A DNA stretch of 64,000 nt from contig JAGAUY010000045.1 of NCBI GenBank assembly GCA_017620525.1, positions 62,001 through 126,000 of the forward strand. Direction: 5' to 3'. The notes beneath the pieces are model-generated. The model did no database searches, was not told the origin of the DNA, and saw only the letters and a program-made list of their open reading frames with translations. The DNA comes from Oscillospiraceae bacterium. GTDB taxonomy: Bacteria; Bacillota; Clostridia; Oscillospirales; Oscillospiraceae. Shown here one piece after another: positions 1-7,916 of this stretch (position 1 is its first letter; each line of letters starts with the position of its first letter). The position numbers and the translations under genes were made by a program.

Positions 1-149
1 AGCGGGCGGATATCGATATCCACGCTGATGTGCGCCTCGTTGTCTGCCCGGTTGGGCATCAGCGTCGGCATGATCCGGTTCATGGCAGGGATATCCTTCA
101 GCCAGATTCCGTCTTTTCGGTCGCCCCATTTCTTTCTCTGCTGAGCCAT
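1..149 (-). CDS. 2-oxo acid dehydrogenase E2-like acyltransferase, N-terminal part (partial)
   Basis: Only the first 49 codons are inside the window; the gene runs off the left edge. The ATG (complement of 147-149) is preceded by a good ribosome binding site (GGAGG, complement of 156-160). The protein begins MAQQRKKWGDRKDG and continues into a segment with MPTLMPNR and NEAHISVDID. This resembles the N-terminus of stand-alone E2-acyltransferase-like (CAT-fold) proteins found in Clostridia, which lack a lipoyl domain. The family assignment is from memory of the N-terminal pattern. The catalytic His/Asp region lies outside the window, so the function is not established. Confidence 0.5.
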   Translation of the reverse strand, partial: MAQQRKKWGDRKDGIWLKDIPAMNRIMPTLMPNRADNEAHISVDIDIRP

Positions 150-283
150 AAGAAACCTCCGTGATGGTTATTTTCCACAATCATAACAGATTCGCCGTTT
201 GAATGCAATCAGTTCTTTTACCGCCCTGCTTTGACAGCATCTGAAAGCGGAACCTGATAGGATAGTGGGCGGGAGGGAAGAAT

Positions 284-1252
284 ATGAAGCAAATCTGGAA
301 AGAAGTATGTTTCGCAGCCCTGATGGGACTGGTGGTCCCGGCAGTATTGCTGTCTGCCGCCGTTCATTTTACCATACCGGATCCGCCGGAAGAACTACCT
401 CAGCTGACAACAGCGCCCGCTCAGCCACAGCAGGAACCGGTGCGGATTCGGGTCCTGACGGAAAGCAGCCTTGTGGATGAGATGGATCTGGAAGAATACC
501 TGGTGGGGGTCATTCTTGCGGAGATGCCGGCATCATTTGAAGAAGAAGCACAGAAGGCGCAGGCGGTGGTGGCCAGAACCTTTACGCTGAGGACCGGTCA
601 GGGAAGCAAACATCCCCAGGCGGCGGTATGCATGGATTCTGGTTGCTGTCAGGCTTATATTTCGCCGGAGAAATACCTTGCCGCCGGGGGAACAGAGGAA
701 GGAATCGAAAAAATGCGTTCGGCAGTGGAAGCAACAGTGGGACAGGTTCTGACCTACGGCGGAGAATTGATTGAAGCAACCTATTTTTCCTGCAGTGGCG
801 GCAGCACGGAGGATGCGGTGGCGGTGTGGGGGACGGATGTGCCGTATCTTCGTGCTGTGGACAGTCCCGGAGAGGAGGGAGCTGCGCACTATACGGACAC
901 GTTGTCCTTTTCTGCGGAAGCCTTTGCGTCCGCTTTGGGGCTGGATCTGACGGGACCCACAAAAACCTGGTTCGGGGATGTGACGTATACAGCCGGCGGC
1001 GGTGTGGATACAGCCGTCATTGGCGGTGTCAACTTCCGTGGGACAGAACTGCGCAAAGCACTGGGACTGCGTTCGACTGCCTTCACGGTTACAGCAGGGG
1101 AAGACGCTGTCACTATTACGACCAGAGGCTACGGCCATCGGGTTGGTATGAGCCAGTATGGCGCTGATGCTATGGCATTGGCTGGCAGCAGCTATGAACA
1201 GATCCTTGCCCACTACTATCAGGGAGCGGTGCTGGAAAGCCGGAATAATTGA
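284..1252 (+). CDS. spoIID: Stage II sporulation protein D (SpoIID), peptidoglycan lytic transglycosylase
   Basis: 322 residues, close to the family norm. An N-terminal membrane anchor covers about residues 8-28. The SpoIID/LytB domain follows, with the motif YLVGVILAEMP, whose Glu (residue 80) matches the family catalytic glutamate, then QAVVARTF, a Cys/Ser-rich loop (SCSGGSTED) and the terminal GYGHRVGMSQYGA motif at about 282. In sporulating Firmicutes SpoIID works with SpoIIM and SpoIIP in the mother-cell membrane to degrade septal peptidoglycan during engulfment. The ATG follows GGGAGG (271-276). SpoIIM and SpoIIP are not next door. The metA promoter overlaps this gene's stop codon, so the two genes are probably transcribed separately. 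Confidence 0.93.
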   Translation: MKQIWKEVCFAALMGLVVPAVLLSAAVHFTIPDPPEELPQLTTAPAQPQQEPVRIRVLTESSLVDEMDLEEYLVGVILAEMPASFEEEAQKAQAVVARTFTLRTGQGSKHPQAAVCMDSGCCQAYISPEKYLAAGGTEEGIEKMRSAVEATVGQVLTYGGELIEATYFSCSGGSTEDAVAVWGTDVPYLRAVDSPGEEGAAHYTDTLSFSAEAFASALGLDLTGPTKTWFGDVTYTAGGGVDTAVIGGVNFRGTELRKALGLRSTAFTVTAGEDAVTITTRGYGHRVGMSQYGADAMALAGSSYEQILAHYYQGAVLESRNN

Positions 1253-1277
1253 CAAACCGGTAAAACTGGGATAGAAT
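1249..1277 (+). promoter_or_regulatory. Sigma-A-type promoter of metA
   Basis: TTGACA at 1249-1254, a 17-nt spacer, then TAGAAT at 1272-1277. The -35 box overlaps the spoIID stop codon. The putative start of transcription is about 20 nt before the metA ATG, so there is no room for a SAM riboswitch or T-box leader. Confidence 0.75.
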
Positions 1278-1305
1278 GTAGAAAATATCCCAAAGGAGAT
1301 CCAAA

Positions 1306-2229
1306 ATGCCCATTCAGATCCCCAATGACTTGCCTGCTGCGGGAACACTGCAGCAAGAGAATATTTTCGTCATGACCCAGCAGCGGGCAACCACGCAGGA
1401 TATCCGTCCGCTGGAGATCGTGCTGCTCAATCTGATGCCCACAAAGATCACCACAGAAACGCAGCTGACACGTCTTCTTGGCAATACGCCGCTCCAGGTG
1501 AAGCTGGAGCTGATGCATACCACTTCCCACAGGTCCAAAAATGTCTCCCAGGAACATCTGCTGACCTTCTACAAGAGTTTCGATGAACTGAAGGACAAGA
1601 AATTCGACGGTATGGTGATCACCGGTGCACCTGTTGAGCAGATGCCCTTTGAGCAGGTGGATTACTGGGATGAGCTTTGCCGGATCATGGAGTGGAGTAA
1701 GACCCATGTTCATTCCACGTTCCATATCTGCTGGGGCGCGCAGGCCGGACTGTATTACCACTATGGTATTCAGAAGCATGATCTGCCCAGGAAGCTGTTC
1801 GGTGTCTATCCCCACAAAGCGGACTATAAACGATCCATTTTGCTGCGTGGATTTGACGATACGTTCTATGTACCCCATTCGCGTCATACCACAGTGCTGC
1901 GGGAAGACATTGAAGCGGTTCCTGGTCTGAAGATCCTGGCATCCTCGCCGGAAGCCGGTATCTATGCGGTCATGAACAAGGAAGGCCATCAGATTTTCAT
2001 CACAGGCCACGCGGAATATGATCCGCTGACACTGGAGGGAGAATATCTGCGGGATAAGAATTTGGGAAAGTCCATTTCTGTCCCTGCCCATTACTATCCC
2101 AACGATAATGAGACGCTGGAGCCGATCGTCCGTTGGCGCGGGCATGCCAACCTTCTGTTCTCCAATTGGCTCAATTATTTTGTCTATCAGACTACACCTT
2201 ACGATATTATGAGCATCGGTCAGGGATAA
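1306..2229 (+). CDS. metA: Homoserine O-acetyltransferase MetA (MetAA)
   Basis: 307 residues, full length for the HTS/MetA family of the glutamine amidotransferase-like fold. It activates homoserine for methionine synthesis in the cytoplasm. Cys142 (ICWGAQAG) is the nucleophile, and His235 and Glu237 (GHAEYD) complete the site. Residue 111 is Glu (GAPVEQ). In characterised MetA enzymes Glu at this position favours acetyl-CoA while Gly favours succinyl-CoA, so acetyltransferase activity is predicted. The ATG has AAAGGAG upstream. The gene appears monocistronic, bounded by its own promoter and a strong terminator. Confidence 0.95.
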   Translation: MPIQIPNDLPAAGTLQQENIFVMTQQRATTQDIRPLEIVLLNLMPTKITTETQLTRLLGNTPLQVKLELMHTTSHRSKNVSQEHLLTFYKSFDELKDKKFDGMVITGAPVEQMPFEQVDYWDELCRIMEWSKTHVHSTFHICWGAQAGLYYHYGIQKHDLPRKLFGVYPHKADYKRSILLRGFDDTFYVPHSRHTTVLREDIEAVPGLKILASSPEAGIYAVMNKEGHQIFITGHAEYDPLTLEGEYLRDKNLGKSISVPAHYYPNDNETLEPIVRWRGHANLLFSNWLNYFVYQTTPYDIMSIGQG

Positions 2230-2257
2230 TCAATGCTTGCCTATCTTATATTAATAG

Positions 2258-2286
2258 AGGCCGTTCTTCGGAACGGCTTCTTTTTT
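2258..2286 (+). terminator. Rho-independent terminator of metA
   Basis: Stem GCCGTTC/GAACGGC (2260-2266 and 2271-2277) with a TTCG loop, followed by TTCTTTTTT. Confidence 0.9.
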
Positions 2287-2297
2287 ATAAAAAAGTG

Positions 2298-2326
2298 TTG
2301 CAGCATAAACAAAAATATGATAATAT
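2298..2326 (+). promoter_or_regulatory. Promoter of the nucleoside-kinase-like gene
   Basis: TTGCAG at 2298-2303, a 17-nt spacer, TAATAT at 2321-2326. It lies 42 nt before the chosen ATG at 2368. Confidence 0.6.
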
Positions 2327-2367
2327 ATCCATTAGAATTTGTGCAAAAACCAAAAGGAGGCACATCT

Positions 2368-4071
2368 ATGAATCTGATGATCGACGGAAGATCCATTGTT
2401 GCCAGACCCGGTCAGTCGCTGCTGGACCTGGTACGGGAACTGGGACTTGATGATAAAAGAATGTCAAGACGTCCTCTCGCGGCAAAAATCGCCGGCGAGG
2501 TGTTTACACTGAACTATATTCCTGTCCGTCTGAAGGATGCCTCTCCGGAACGCTCTTCCATGCGCCGGGCAATGGCTGCTTCCGGTGGTGAGATCCGGCT
2601 GCTGCGTTATGGCGATCATGCCGGCAAGGAGGTTTATATCCGTACCGCTCAGTTCGCCATTTTCCTGGCGCTTCGGCAGCTGTGGCCTGAAGCGGTTGCG
2701 AAGATGAACTGCACCATCGGTGCCAGCGTCTATATGAAGGTCTGCGGTGCGCCTGATTTTTCTGTTGCGAAGTTGAAGCAGCGTGTGCTGGAACTGGTTC
2801 AGGAAGATATTTCGCTTCTGCGGCGGAGAGTTCCGCTGAGCGATGCGCTGGAGCATTTCCGTGCGGACGGTCAGCATGACAAAGCACGGCTGCTGTCCTG
2901 GCGCAGCGCAGATTATTTCGATGAATATTCCTATGGCGATTTTGCGGATTATTATTACGGCGAGATGATGCCCTCCACTGGGTATCTGATGGTTTGGGAT
3001 ATCTGTGAGGCGGAGGAAGGATTCCTCTTCGTTTATCCCGACAACAAGAATCCGGGTGTGGTTGCCCGGCGTCTGGAGTCGCCGAATTTCTTCAATGTCT
3101 TTGCGGAAAGCGAACGCTGGTGTGAGTTGATGGAGTGCGAAACGGTGGCGGATCTGAATGATCTGACCATCAGCGGCCGGATCCGTGAGTTGATCCGTGT
3201 CAATGAAGCGCTCCACGAGAAGCGTTATTCCCAGATCGCGGATATGGTCTGCGAACGGGGGGCGAAGGCGGTCATGCTGGCTGGCCCCAGCTCTTCCGGC
3301 AAGACGACATCCGCAAACCGTTTGGCAACGCAGCTGCGGGTCCACGGTAAAAAGCCAATCCTGATGAGTCTGGATGATTACTACATTGACCGGGATCAAA
3401 TCATTCCCGGTCCTGACGGCAAGCTGGATCTGGAACACATCAACACCATCGATTCGGATCTGTTCCGTGGGGATATGGCAAGACTGCTGCGCGGCGAAGA
3501 GGTGGAGCTGCCCAGCTTTAATTTTAAGAGAGGCATGCGTGAGTGGCACGGTCACAAGCTGCGTCTGCATCCGGATTCTGTCATCATTGTGGAAGGCCTC
3601 CACGGTCTGAATCCGCTGATGCTGCCGGACAATGTGGATAAGAATATGATCTTCCGTCTTTATGTCAGTCCGCTGCTGCCGCTGAATCTGGATAACCACA
3701 ATCGGATCCCGACTTCTTACCTGCGCCTTCTGCGGCGGATTGTCCGGGACTTTGAGACCCGTGGTTCCTCTGTCCAGCAGACCCTCTCTATGTGGGAGTC
3801 GGTACGCGCAGGTGAGCGCAAATGGATCTTCCCGTTCCAGGAAAACGCGGATGTGATTTTCAACAGCTCTACGCTTTATGAGCTGGCAGTTCTGAAAAAG
3901 CACATTTTCCCGCTTCTGACTGCCATCCAGCCTGAGGATGAGTGTTTTGACGAGGTCCGCAACATTGTCAAGATCCTGAATTTCATCATCGAGGCAGAAG
4001 TGGACGACGAGATCCCGCCCACAAGCCTGGTCAGAGAATTCATTGGCGGAAACAGTTTTTACAGAAAGTGA
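2368..4071 (+). CDS. TGS-like/uridine-kinase-like nucleoside kinase
   Basis: 567 residues from the ATG at 2368, chosen because AAAGGAGG (2353-2360) precedes it at normal spacing; a longer open frame upstream contains the promoter. An N-terminal TGS/ubiquitin-like segment (about 1-60) and a threonyl-tRNA-synthetase-like middle segment lead into a C-terminal uridine kinase/phosphoribulokinase-type P-loop domain. Walker A is GPSSSGKTT at about 306-314, followed by LDDYYIDRD and VEGLHGLNP. This architecture is widespread in Clostridia and usually annotated as nucleoside kinase; the substrate is not proven. It lies between its own promoter and a hairpin, so it is probably monocistronic. Confidence 0.85.
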   Translation: MNLMIDGRSIVARPGQSLLDLVRELGLDDKRMSRRPLAAKIAGEVFTLNYIPVRLKDASPERSSMRRAMAASGGEIRLLRYGDHAGKEVYIRTAQFAIFLALRQLWPEAVAKMNCTIGASVYMKVCGAPDFSVAKLKQRVLELVQEDISLLRRRVPLSDALEHFRADGQHDKARLLSWRSADYFDEYSYGDFADYYYGEMMPSTGYLMVWDICEAEEGFLFVYPDNKNPGVVARRLESPNFFNVFAESERWCELMECETVADLNDLTISGRIRELIRVNEALHEKRYSQIADMVCERGAKAVMLAGPSSSGKTTSANRLATQLRVHGKKPILMSLDDYYIDRDQIIPGPDGKLDLEHINTIDSDLFRGDMARLLRGEEVELPSFNFKRGMREWHGHKLRLHPDSVIIVEGLHGLNPLMLPDNVDKNMIFRLYVSPLLPLNLDNHNRIPTSYLRLLRRIVRDFETRGSSVQQTLSMWESVRAGERKWIFPFQENADVIFNSSTLYELAVLKKHIFPLLTAIQPEDECFDEVRNIVKILNFIIEAEVDDEIPPTSLVREFIGGNSFYRK

Positions 4072-4075
4072 CCTG

Positions 4076-4104
4076 AAGCGGTGACGGCAAAGCCGACACC
4101 GCTT
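4076..4104 (+). terminator. Hairpin after the nucleoside kinase gene
   Basis: Long stem AAGCGGTG/CACCGCTT with an inner CGGC/GCCG helix around AAA. Only a short T run follows, so termination efficiency is uncertain. Confidence 0.6.
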
Positions 4105-4143
4105 TCTGCGGAAAACTTGTAAGTACTTTTCTTTCCCTGGCCG

Positions 4144-4149
4144 TATAAT
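4144..4149 (+). promoter_or_regulatory. -10 element of the sigma factor gene
   Basis: A TATAAT box 28 nt before the sigma gene ATG. No convincing sigma-A -35 box sits at 16-18 nt, so the promoter may use an activator or another sigma factor. Confidence 0.45.
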
Positions 4150-4177
4150 CAGTGAAGACAGTTAAGGAGGAGACCAC

Positions 4178-4726
4178 ATGGTAAACGGTGAAAGTAGCTA
4201 CCGCCGTTATCTGGATGGCGACCAGACTGCCTTTGACGAGATTATGAGATTATATCGCAACAGCCTGACCTTTTTTATCAACCGCATTGTCCATGACCTT
4301 GACGCGGCGGAAGACCTGGCCATTGATACATTTATGTATCTGATCGTCCACCGATACCGCTATAATTTCAAGACCAGCCTGAAAACGTACCTGTTTATGA
4401 TCGGCAGAAGCCGTGCTCTGGACTATATCCGGCATAGAGGGAAGTTTGTGATGGTCGAATTGTCGGAAGCGGAGCGGGAACTGCCCAGTGAACCTTCGCT
4501 GGAGGAGATCATCCTGCTGGATGAGAAGAAGCAGAGCCTCAACTGCGCCCTTCAGCAGCTGCCTCAGGATATGCAGACAGCGGTTCATCTGGTTTATTTC
4601 GAAGACCTCAGTTACGAAGAAACAGCAAAGGTCATGAAGAAGAACTCTAAGCAGGTTGCCAATCTTCTCTATCGCGCAAAGGTGCAGCTTCGGTCGATCC
4701 TGGGAAAGGACGGTGTGCTGATTTGA
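4178..4726 (+). CDS. ECF-type RNA polymerase sigma factor
   Basis: 182 residues, typical for ECF sigma factors. Region 2 spans about 20-90 (YRNSLTFFINRIV, DAAEDLAIDTFMYL), and region 4 (QLPQDMQTAVHLVYFEDLSYEETAKVM in overlapping pieces) spans about 125-175 with a helix-turn-helix. The ATG follows AAGGAGG. It overlaps the next gene by the TTGA junction, which points to translational coupling with a membrane protein. That is the usual arrangement for a sigma factor and its antagonist. The regulon is unknown. Confidence 0.88.
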   Translation: MVNGESSYRRYLDGDQTAFDEIMRLYRNSLTFFINRIVHDLDAAEDLAIDTFMYLIVHRYRYNFKTSLKTYLFMIGRSRALDYIRHRGKFVMVELSEAERELPSEPSLEEIILLDEKKQSLNCALQQLPQDMQTAVHLVYFEDLSYEETAKVMKKNSKQVANLLYRAKVQLRSILGKDGVLI

Positions 4727-5337
4727 GACGAACAGATGAAGAATTCAAGGCGGAAGTATACCGCAGAAGTGAGGCCTGGCGAATCCGAAGATCGAAGCGC
4801 AGAAAAATGATCGCGGCGCTGTGTTTGCCGATCCTTCTGTGCGGCGCTGCCTGGATGATGCTGATGTCCCAGGCATCTGGTGGTGCATCGGACAGTGCCA
4901 ATATGGAGGCAGATATGGCGGTGTCGGAGGAATGCATGGAGGCGCCTGCAGCTGCCGCGCCTGAGGAAGCCGTCCGGGAGGAATCCATAACGGATGGCAG
5001 CGGATGCACAGCGGTAATCCTGTCTGTGGAAGTAAGTTCACAGCCGGAAGCCAAGGAATACGATCGGCATTTTACGGATCCTGACACGATGTATGCGATT
5101 GCGGATGCAATCCAGGAGTTCTGTGATGATGGCAATACGATCATTTCTGCTGACGAACCGGGAGATTCTGAAGGAATGGCCTACCGCATCTTAATCACAG
5201 AGGAAAGAATCGTCCGGGAGTATTATCTGTTTAACGATGCGCTGAATGCCGGTGATACCTGGTACATCAATGCGGATCGCTACCGCCAGCTGGTGCAGAT
5301 GATCTATCGGCAGGCAGATTGGGATGAAAATGATTGA
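4723..5337 (+). CDS. Single-pass membrane protein, candidate anti-sigma factor
   Basis: 204 residues starting at a TTG that overlaps the sigma factor stop codon; GGAAAGGA lies upstream. A basic cytoplasmic N-terminus (about 28 residues, many Arg/Lys) is followed by one membrane segment (about 29-49). An acidic Ala/Glu-rich linker and a C-terminal extracytoplasmic domain of about 120 residues come next. No zinc-binding anti-sigma motif (HxxxCxxC) is present in the cytoplasmic part, so the anti-sigma role is inferred only from coupling and topology. The outer domain was not recognised. Confidence 0.6.
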   Translation: MRRTDEEFKAEVYRRSEAWRIRRSKRRKMIAALCLPILLCGAAWMMLMSQASGGASDSANMEADMAVSEECMEAPAAAAPEEAVREESITDGSGCTAVILSVEVSSQPEAKEYDRHFTDPDTMYAIADAIQEFCDDGNTIISADEPGDSEGMAYRILITEERIVREYYLFNDALNAGDTWYINADRYRQLVQMIYRQADWDEND

Positions 5338-5346
5338 AAGAGCAGG

Positions 5347-5372
5347 GGACCTGAAGCGTTTGCTTCGGGTCC
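5347..5372 (+). terminator. Terminator hairpin after the sigma/membrane protein operon
   Basis: An 11-bp stem GGACCTGAAGC/GCTTCGGGTCC with a GTTT loop, followed by a weak T-rich stretch. Confidence 0.7.
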
Positions 5373-5462
5373 TTATGCTGTTACCGCCGGTTCGGATGGT
5401 ATTTCTTTACAAAAATGGATGATTAATTTAGAATATTTGCTCATAGAAATAATGACGATTTA

Positions 5463-5514
5463 TGGTATAATCTGATATGTGAAGGATTACACAATTCTAC
5501 ATTTATGTAATTGT
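5463..5514 (+). promoter_or_regulatory. Extended -10 promoter and palindromic candidate operator of the hydrogenase operon
   Basis: TGGTATAAT at 5463-5471 is an extended -10 box, with no good -35 box at normal spacing. About 20 nt downstream lies the imperfect palindrome ACAAT-tc-TACAT-TT-ATGTA-ATTGT (5491-5514). It sits just after the expected transcription start and before the ribosome binding site (AAAGGAGG), where a repressor would act. It does not match the Rex consensus well. Confidence 0.5.
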
Positions 5515-5538
5515 CAAACTAAAGGAGGAAACAACACT

Positions 5539-6015
5539 ATGCTGGATGAATCCTACTACCGCAAAACGGATGAGATCATCGCCCGTTATGTGCGGGACGC
5601 ACGGTCCCTGATTCCAATTATGCAGGATATCCAGGCGGAGTACCGCTACCTGCCCGGCGAACTGCTGACCTATGTTGCCAAGGAGATCGGCATCACAGAA
5701 GCAAAGGCTTACTCTGTCGCTACTTTCTATGAGAACTTCTCTTTCGAAGCAAAGGGCAAGTATGTCATTAAGGTCTGTGACGGCACTGCCTGCCATGTCC
5801 GCCATTCCACCCCCGTTCTGGAAGCATTCTGGAAGGAACTGGGTCTGAGCAAGAAAAAGCACACCACCGACGATATGCTCTTCACCGTCGAGACGGTGTC
5901 CTGCCTGGGTGCCTGCGGTCTGGCTCCCACGATCATGGTCAATGAGCAGGTTTATCCCTCTATGAGCCCTGAGAAGGCAGTTGCTTTGATCGCTGAATTG
6001 AGAGGTAACGGCTGA
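5539..6015 (+). CDS. NADH-linked [FeFe] hydrogenase, NuoE-like (HydC/HndA-type) subunit
   Basis: 158 residues from the ATG at 5539, chosen because AAAGGAGGAAAC sits just upstream; a longer frame would include the palindromic site. It has a helical N-terminus and a thioredoxin-like [2Fe-2S] domain with ligands Cys80, Cys85, Cys122 and Cys126 (CDGTAC and CLGAC). In trimeric hydrogenases this subunit passes electrons within the NADH-oxidising half. It overlaps the next subunit by TGATG, which indicates a translationally coupled operon. Codons strongly favour C-ending triplets, consistent with high expression. Confidence 0.93.
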   Translation: MLDESYYRKTDEIIARYVRDARSLIPIMQDIQAEYRYLPGELLTYVAKEIGITEAKAYSVATFYENFSFEAKGKYVIKVCDGTACHVRHSTPVLEAFWKELGLSKKKHTTDDMLFTVETVSCLGACGLAPTIMVNEQVYPSMSPEKAVALIAELRGNG

Positions 6016-7904
6016 TGATCAACAATCGTGAAGATTTTTCCAAGGTGCGTCAGCAGGCAGTGCAGGATCTGAACAGCTATGACTGCAGAATCCTGGTCTG
6101 TTCCGGTACCGGCTGTATTGCTACCGGCTCCAATAAGATTTATGACGTTTTCAAGGGCCTGGTAGAAGATTGCCCCAATATCTCCCTGGTGTTTTCTGAG
6201 TGCGGTGGTCACGACGAGGAGAAGATTGTCGGTGTCAAGAAGACCGGCTGCCAGGGTTTCTGTGAACTGGGACCCCTGGTCCGTATCCAGAAGGGCGAAA
6301 AGGTTGTTCAGTATGTAAAGGTCCAGCGCGAAGACTGTGAAGACATCTTCCAGCGCTCTGTTCTGGGCGACGAGGTCATTGACCGGCTGCTTTATCATAA
6401 AAATGACCATCACTACACTGCACCTGATGAGATCCCCTTTATTGCCAAGCAGACCAGAATCGTTCTGGAAAACTGCGGCAAGTTTGATTCTGAATCTCTT
6501 GATGAGTATCTGGCTGCCGGCGGCTTTAAGGCCCTGGAGAAGGCCATGTTTGAAATGACTCCCGATCAGGTTATCGATGAAGTGGATGCTTCCGGTCTGC
6601 GCGGCAGAGGCGGCGGCGGTTTCCCCGCCGGCCGTAAGTGGAAGCAGGTTGCCCGCCAGAAGGAAAAGGTTCGCTATGTTGTCTGTAACGGCGACGAAGG
6701 CGACCCCGGCGCTTTCATGGACGGCTCCGTCATGGAAGGTGATCCGTTCAAGCTCATCGAAGGTATGATGATCGCGGCCTACGCAGTTTCCGCACAGCAT
6801 GGCTACATCTACGTCCGTGCCGAGTATCCCATGTCCGTTGCCCGCCTGCGCGGTGCCATTGGACAGCTGGAAGAGCGCGGCCTGCTGGGTGAGAACATTC
6901 TGGGTTCCGGCTTTAGTTTCCATATGCACATCAACCGCGGCGCAGGTGCATTCGTCTGCGGCGAAGGCTCTGCACTGACTGCCTCCATTGAAGGCAACCG
7001 CGGTATGCCCCGCGTCAAGCCTCCCAGAACCGTTGAGAAGGGCCTGTGGGAGAAGCCCACTGTCCTGAATAACGTTGAGACCTATGCCAACGTTCCAAAG
7101 ATCATTCTCCAGGGCGCTGACTGGTTCCGCTCCATCGGTACAGCAGGCAGCCCCGGCTGTAAGACCTTCTCCCTGACCGGCGCCATTGAGAACACCGGCC
7201 TGATCGAAGTTCCCATGGGTTCCACCCTGCGGCAGATCATCTTCGACATCGGCGGCGGACTGAAGAACGGTGCTGAATTCAAGGCTGTTCAGATCGGCGG
7301 TCCCTCCGGCGGCTGTCTGACTGAGAAACACCTGGATGAACCCCTGGACTTTGATTCCGTCAAGAAATTCGATGCAATCGTCGGCTCCGGCGGCATGGTC
7401 GTCATGGACAAGAACACCTGCATGGTGGAAGTTGCGCGCTTCTTCATGAGCTTTACGCAGCGTGAATCCTGCGGTAAGTGCATCCCCTGCCGTGAGGGCA
7501 CCAAGCGTATGCTGGAGATCCTGGAGCGTATCGTCAATGGCCAGGGTGAACTGGAAGATCTGGATAAGCTGGAAGAGCTGGCCAACATGATCCAGACAAT
7601 GGCTTTGTGCGGTTTGGGTAAGTCTGCTCCTCTGCCTGTTATTTCCACTCTGAAGACTTTCCGCGATGAGTATATCGAGCATATCGTGGATAAGAAGTGC
7701 CGCGCCAAGGTCTGCACTGCGCTGCGCAAGTATGTCATTGATCCCGACAAGTGCAAGGGCTGCTCCAAGTGCGCCAAGAACTGTCCCGTCAATGCCATCT
7801 CCGGCAAGGTCAAGTCGCCTTATACCATCGATCCCAATACTTGCATCAAGTGCGGAGCCTGTATGGATAACTGCGCCTTTGGTGCCATCCACATCGAAGC
7901 ATAA
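6015..7904 (+). CDS. NADH-linked [FeFe] hydrogenase, NuoF-like (HydB/HndC-type) flavoprotein subunit
   Basis: 629 residues. Domains in order: an N-terminal thioredoxin-like [2Fe-2S] domain (Cys29, Cys34, Cys79, Cys83); the NuoF FMN/NADH domain with GLRGRGGGGFPAGRKW (194-209) and CNGDEGDPGAF; an SLBB segment; the 4Fe-4S motif ESCGKCIPCREGT (about 483-495); and two C-terminal ferredoxin [4Fe-4S] motifs (CKGCSKCAKNC and CIKCGACMDNC). This is the full electron-bifurcating hydrogenase type, which couples NADH and reduced ferredoxin to H2. The bifurcating mode is inferred from domain order, not shown by sequence alone. Confidence 0.94.
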   Translation: MINNREDFSKVRQQAVQDLNSYDCRILVCSGTGCIATGSNKIYDVFKGLVEDCPNISLVFSECGGHDEEKIVGVKKTGCQGFCELGPLVRIQKGEKVVQYVKVQREDCEDIFQRSVLGDEVIDRLLYHKNDHHYTAPDEIPFIAKQTRIVLENCGKFDSESLDEYLAAGGFKALEKAMFEMTPDQVIDEVDASGLRGRGGGGFPAGRKWKQVARQKEKVRYVVCNGDEGDPGAFMDGSVMEGDPFKLIEGMMIAAYAVSAQHGYIYVRAEYPMSVARLRGAIGQLEERGLLGENILGSGFSFHMHINRGAGAFVCGEGSALTASIEGNRGMPRVKPPRTVEKGLWEKPTVLNNVETYANVPKIILQGADWFRSIGTAGSPGCKTFSLTGAIENTGLIEVPMGSTLRQIIFDIGGGLKNGAEFKAVQIGGPSGGCLTEKHLDEPLDFDSVKKFDAIVGSGGMVVMDKNTCMVEVARFFMSFTQRESCGKCIPCREGTKRMLEILERIVNGQGELEDLDKLEELANMIQTMALCGLGKSAPLPVISTLKTFRDEYIEHIVDKKCRAKVCTALRKYVIDPDKCKGCSKCAKNCPVNAISGKVKSPYTIDPNTCIKCGACMDNCAFGAIHIEA

Positions 7905-7916
7905 GGAGGGGAGATC

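Noticed and set aside
1253..1305. SAM riboswitch or T-box leader before metA
   Set aside because: Only 53 nt lie between spoIID and metA and the promoter occupies most of them; no aptamer fits.
2464..3903. 479-codon minus-strand frame opposite the nucleoside kinase gene
   Set aside because: Lies wholly within the kinase gene and shows no family similarity.
4178..5337. Classical zinc-binding anti-sigma (ZAS) pair
   Set aside because: The membrane partner lacks the HxxxCxxC motif, so only a general candidate anti-sigma role is proposed.
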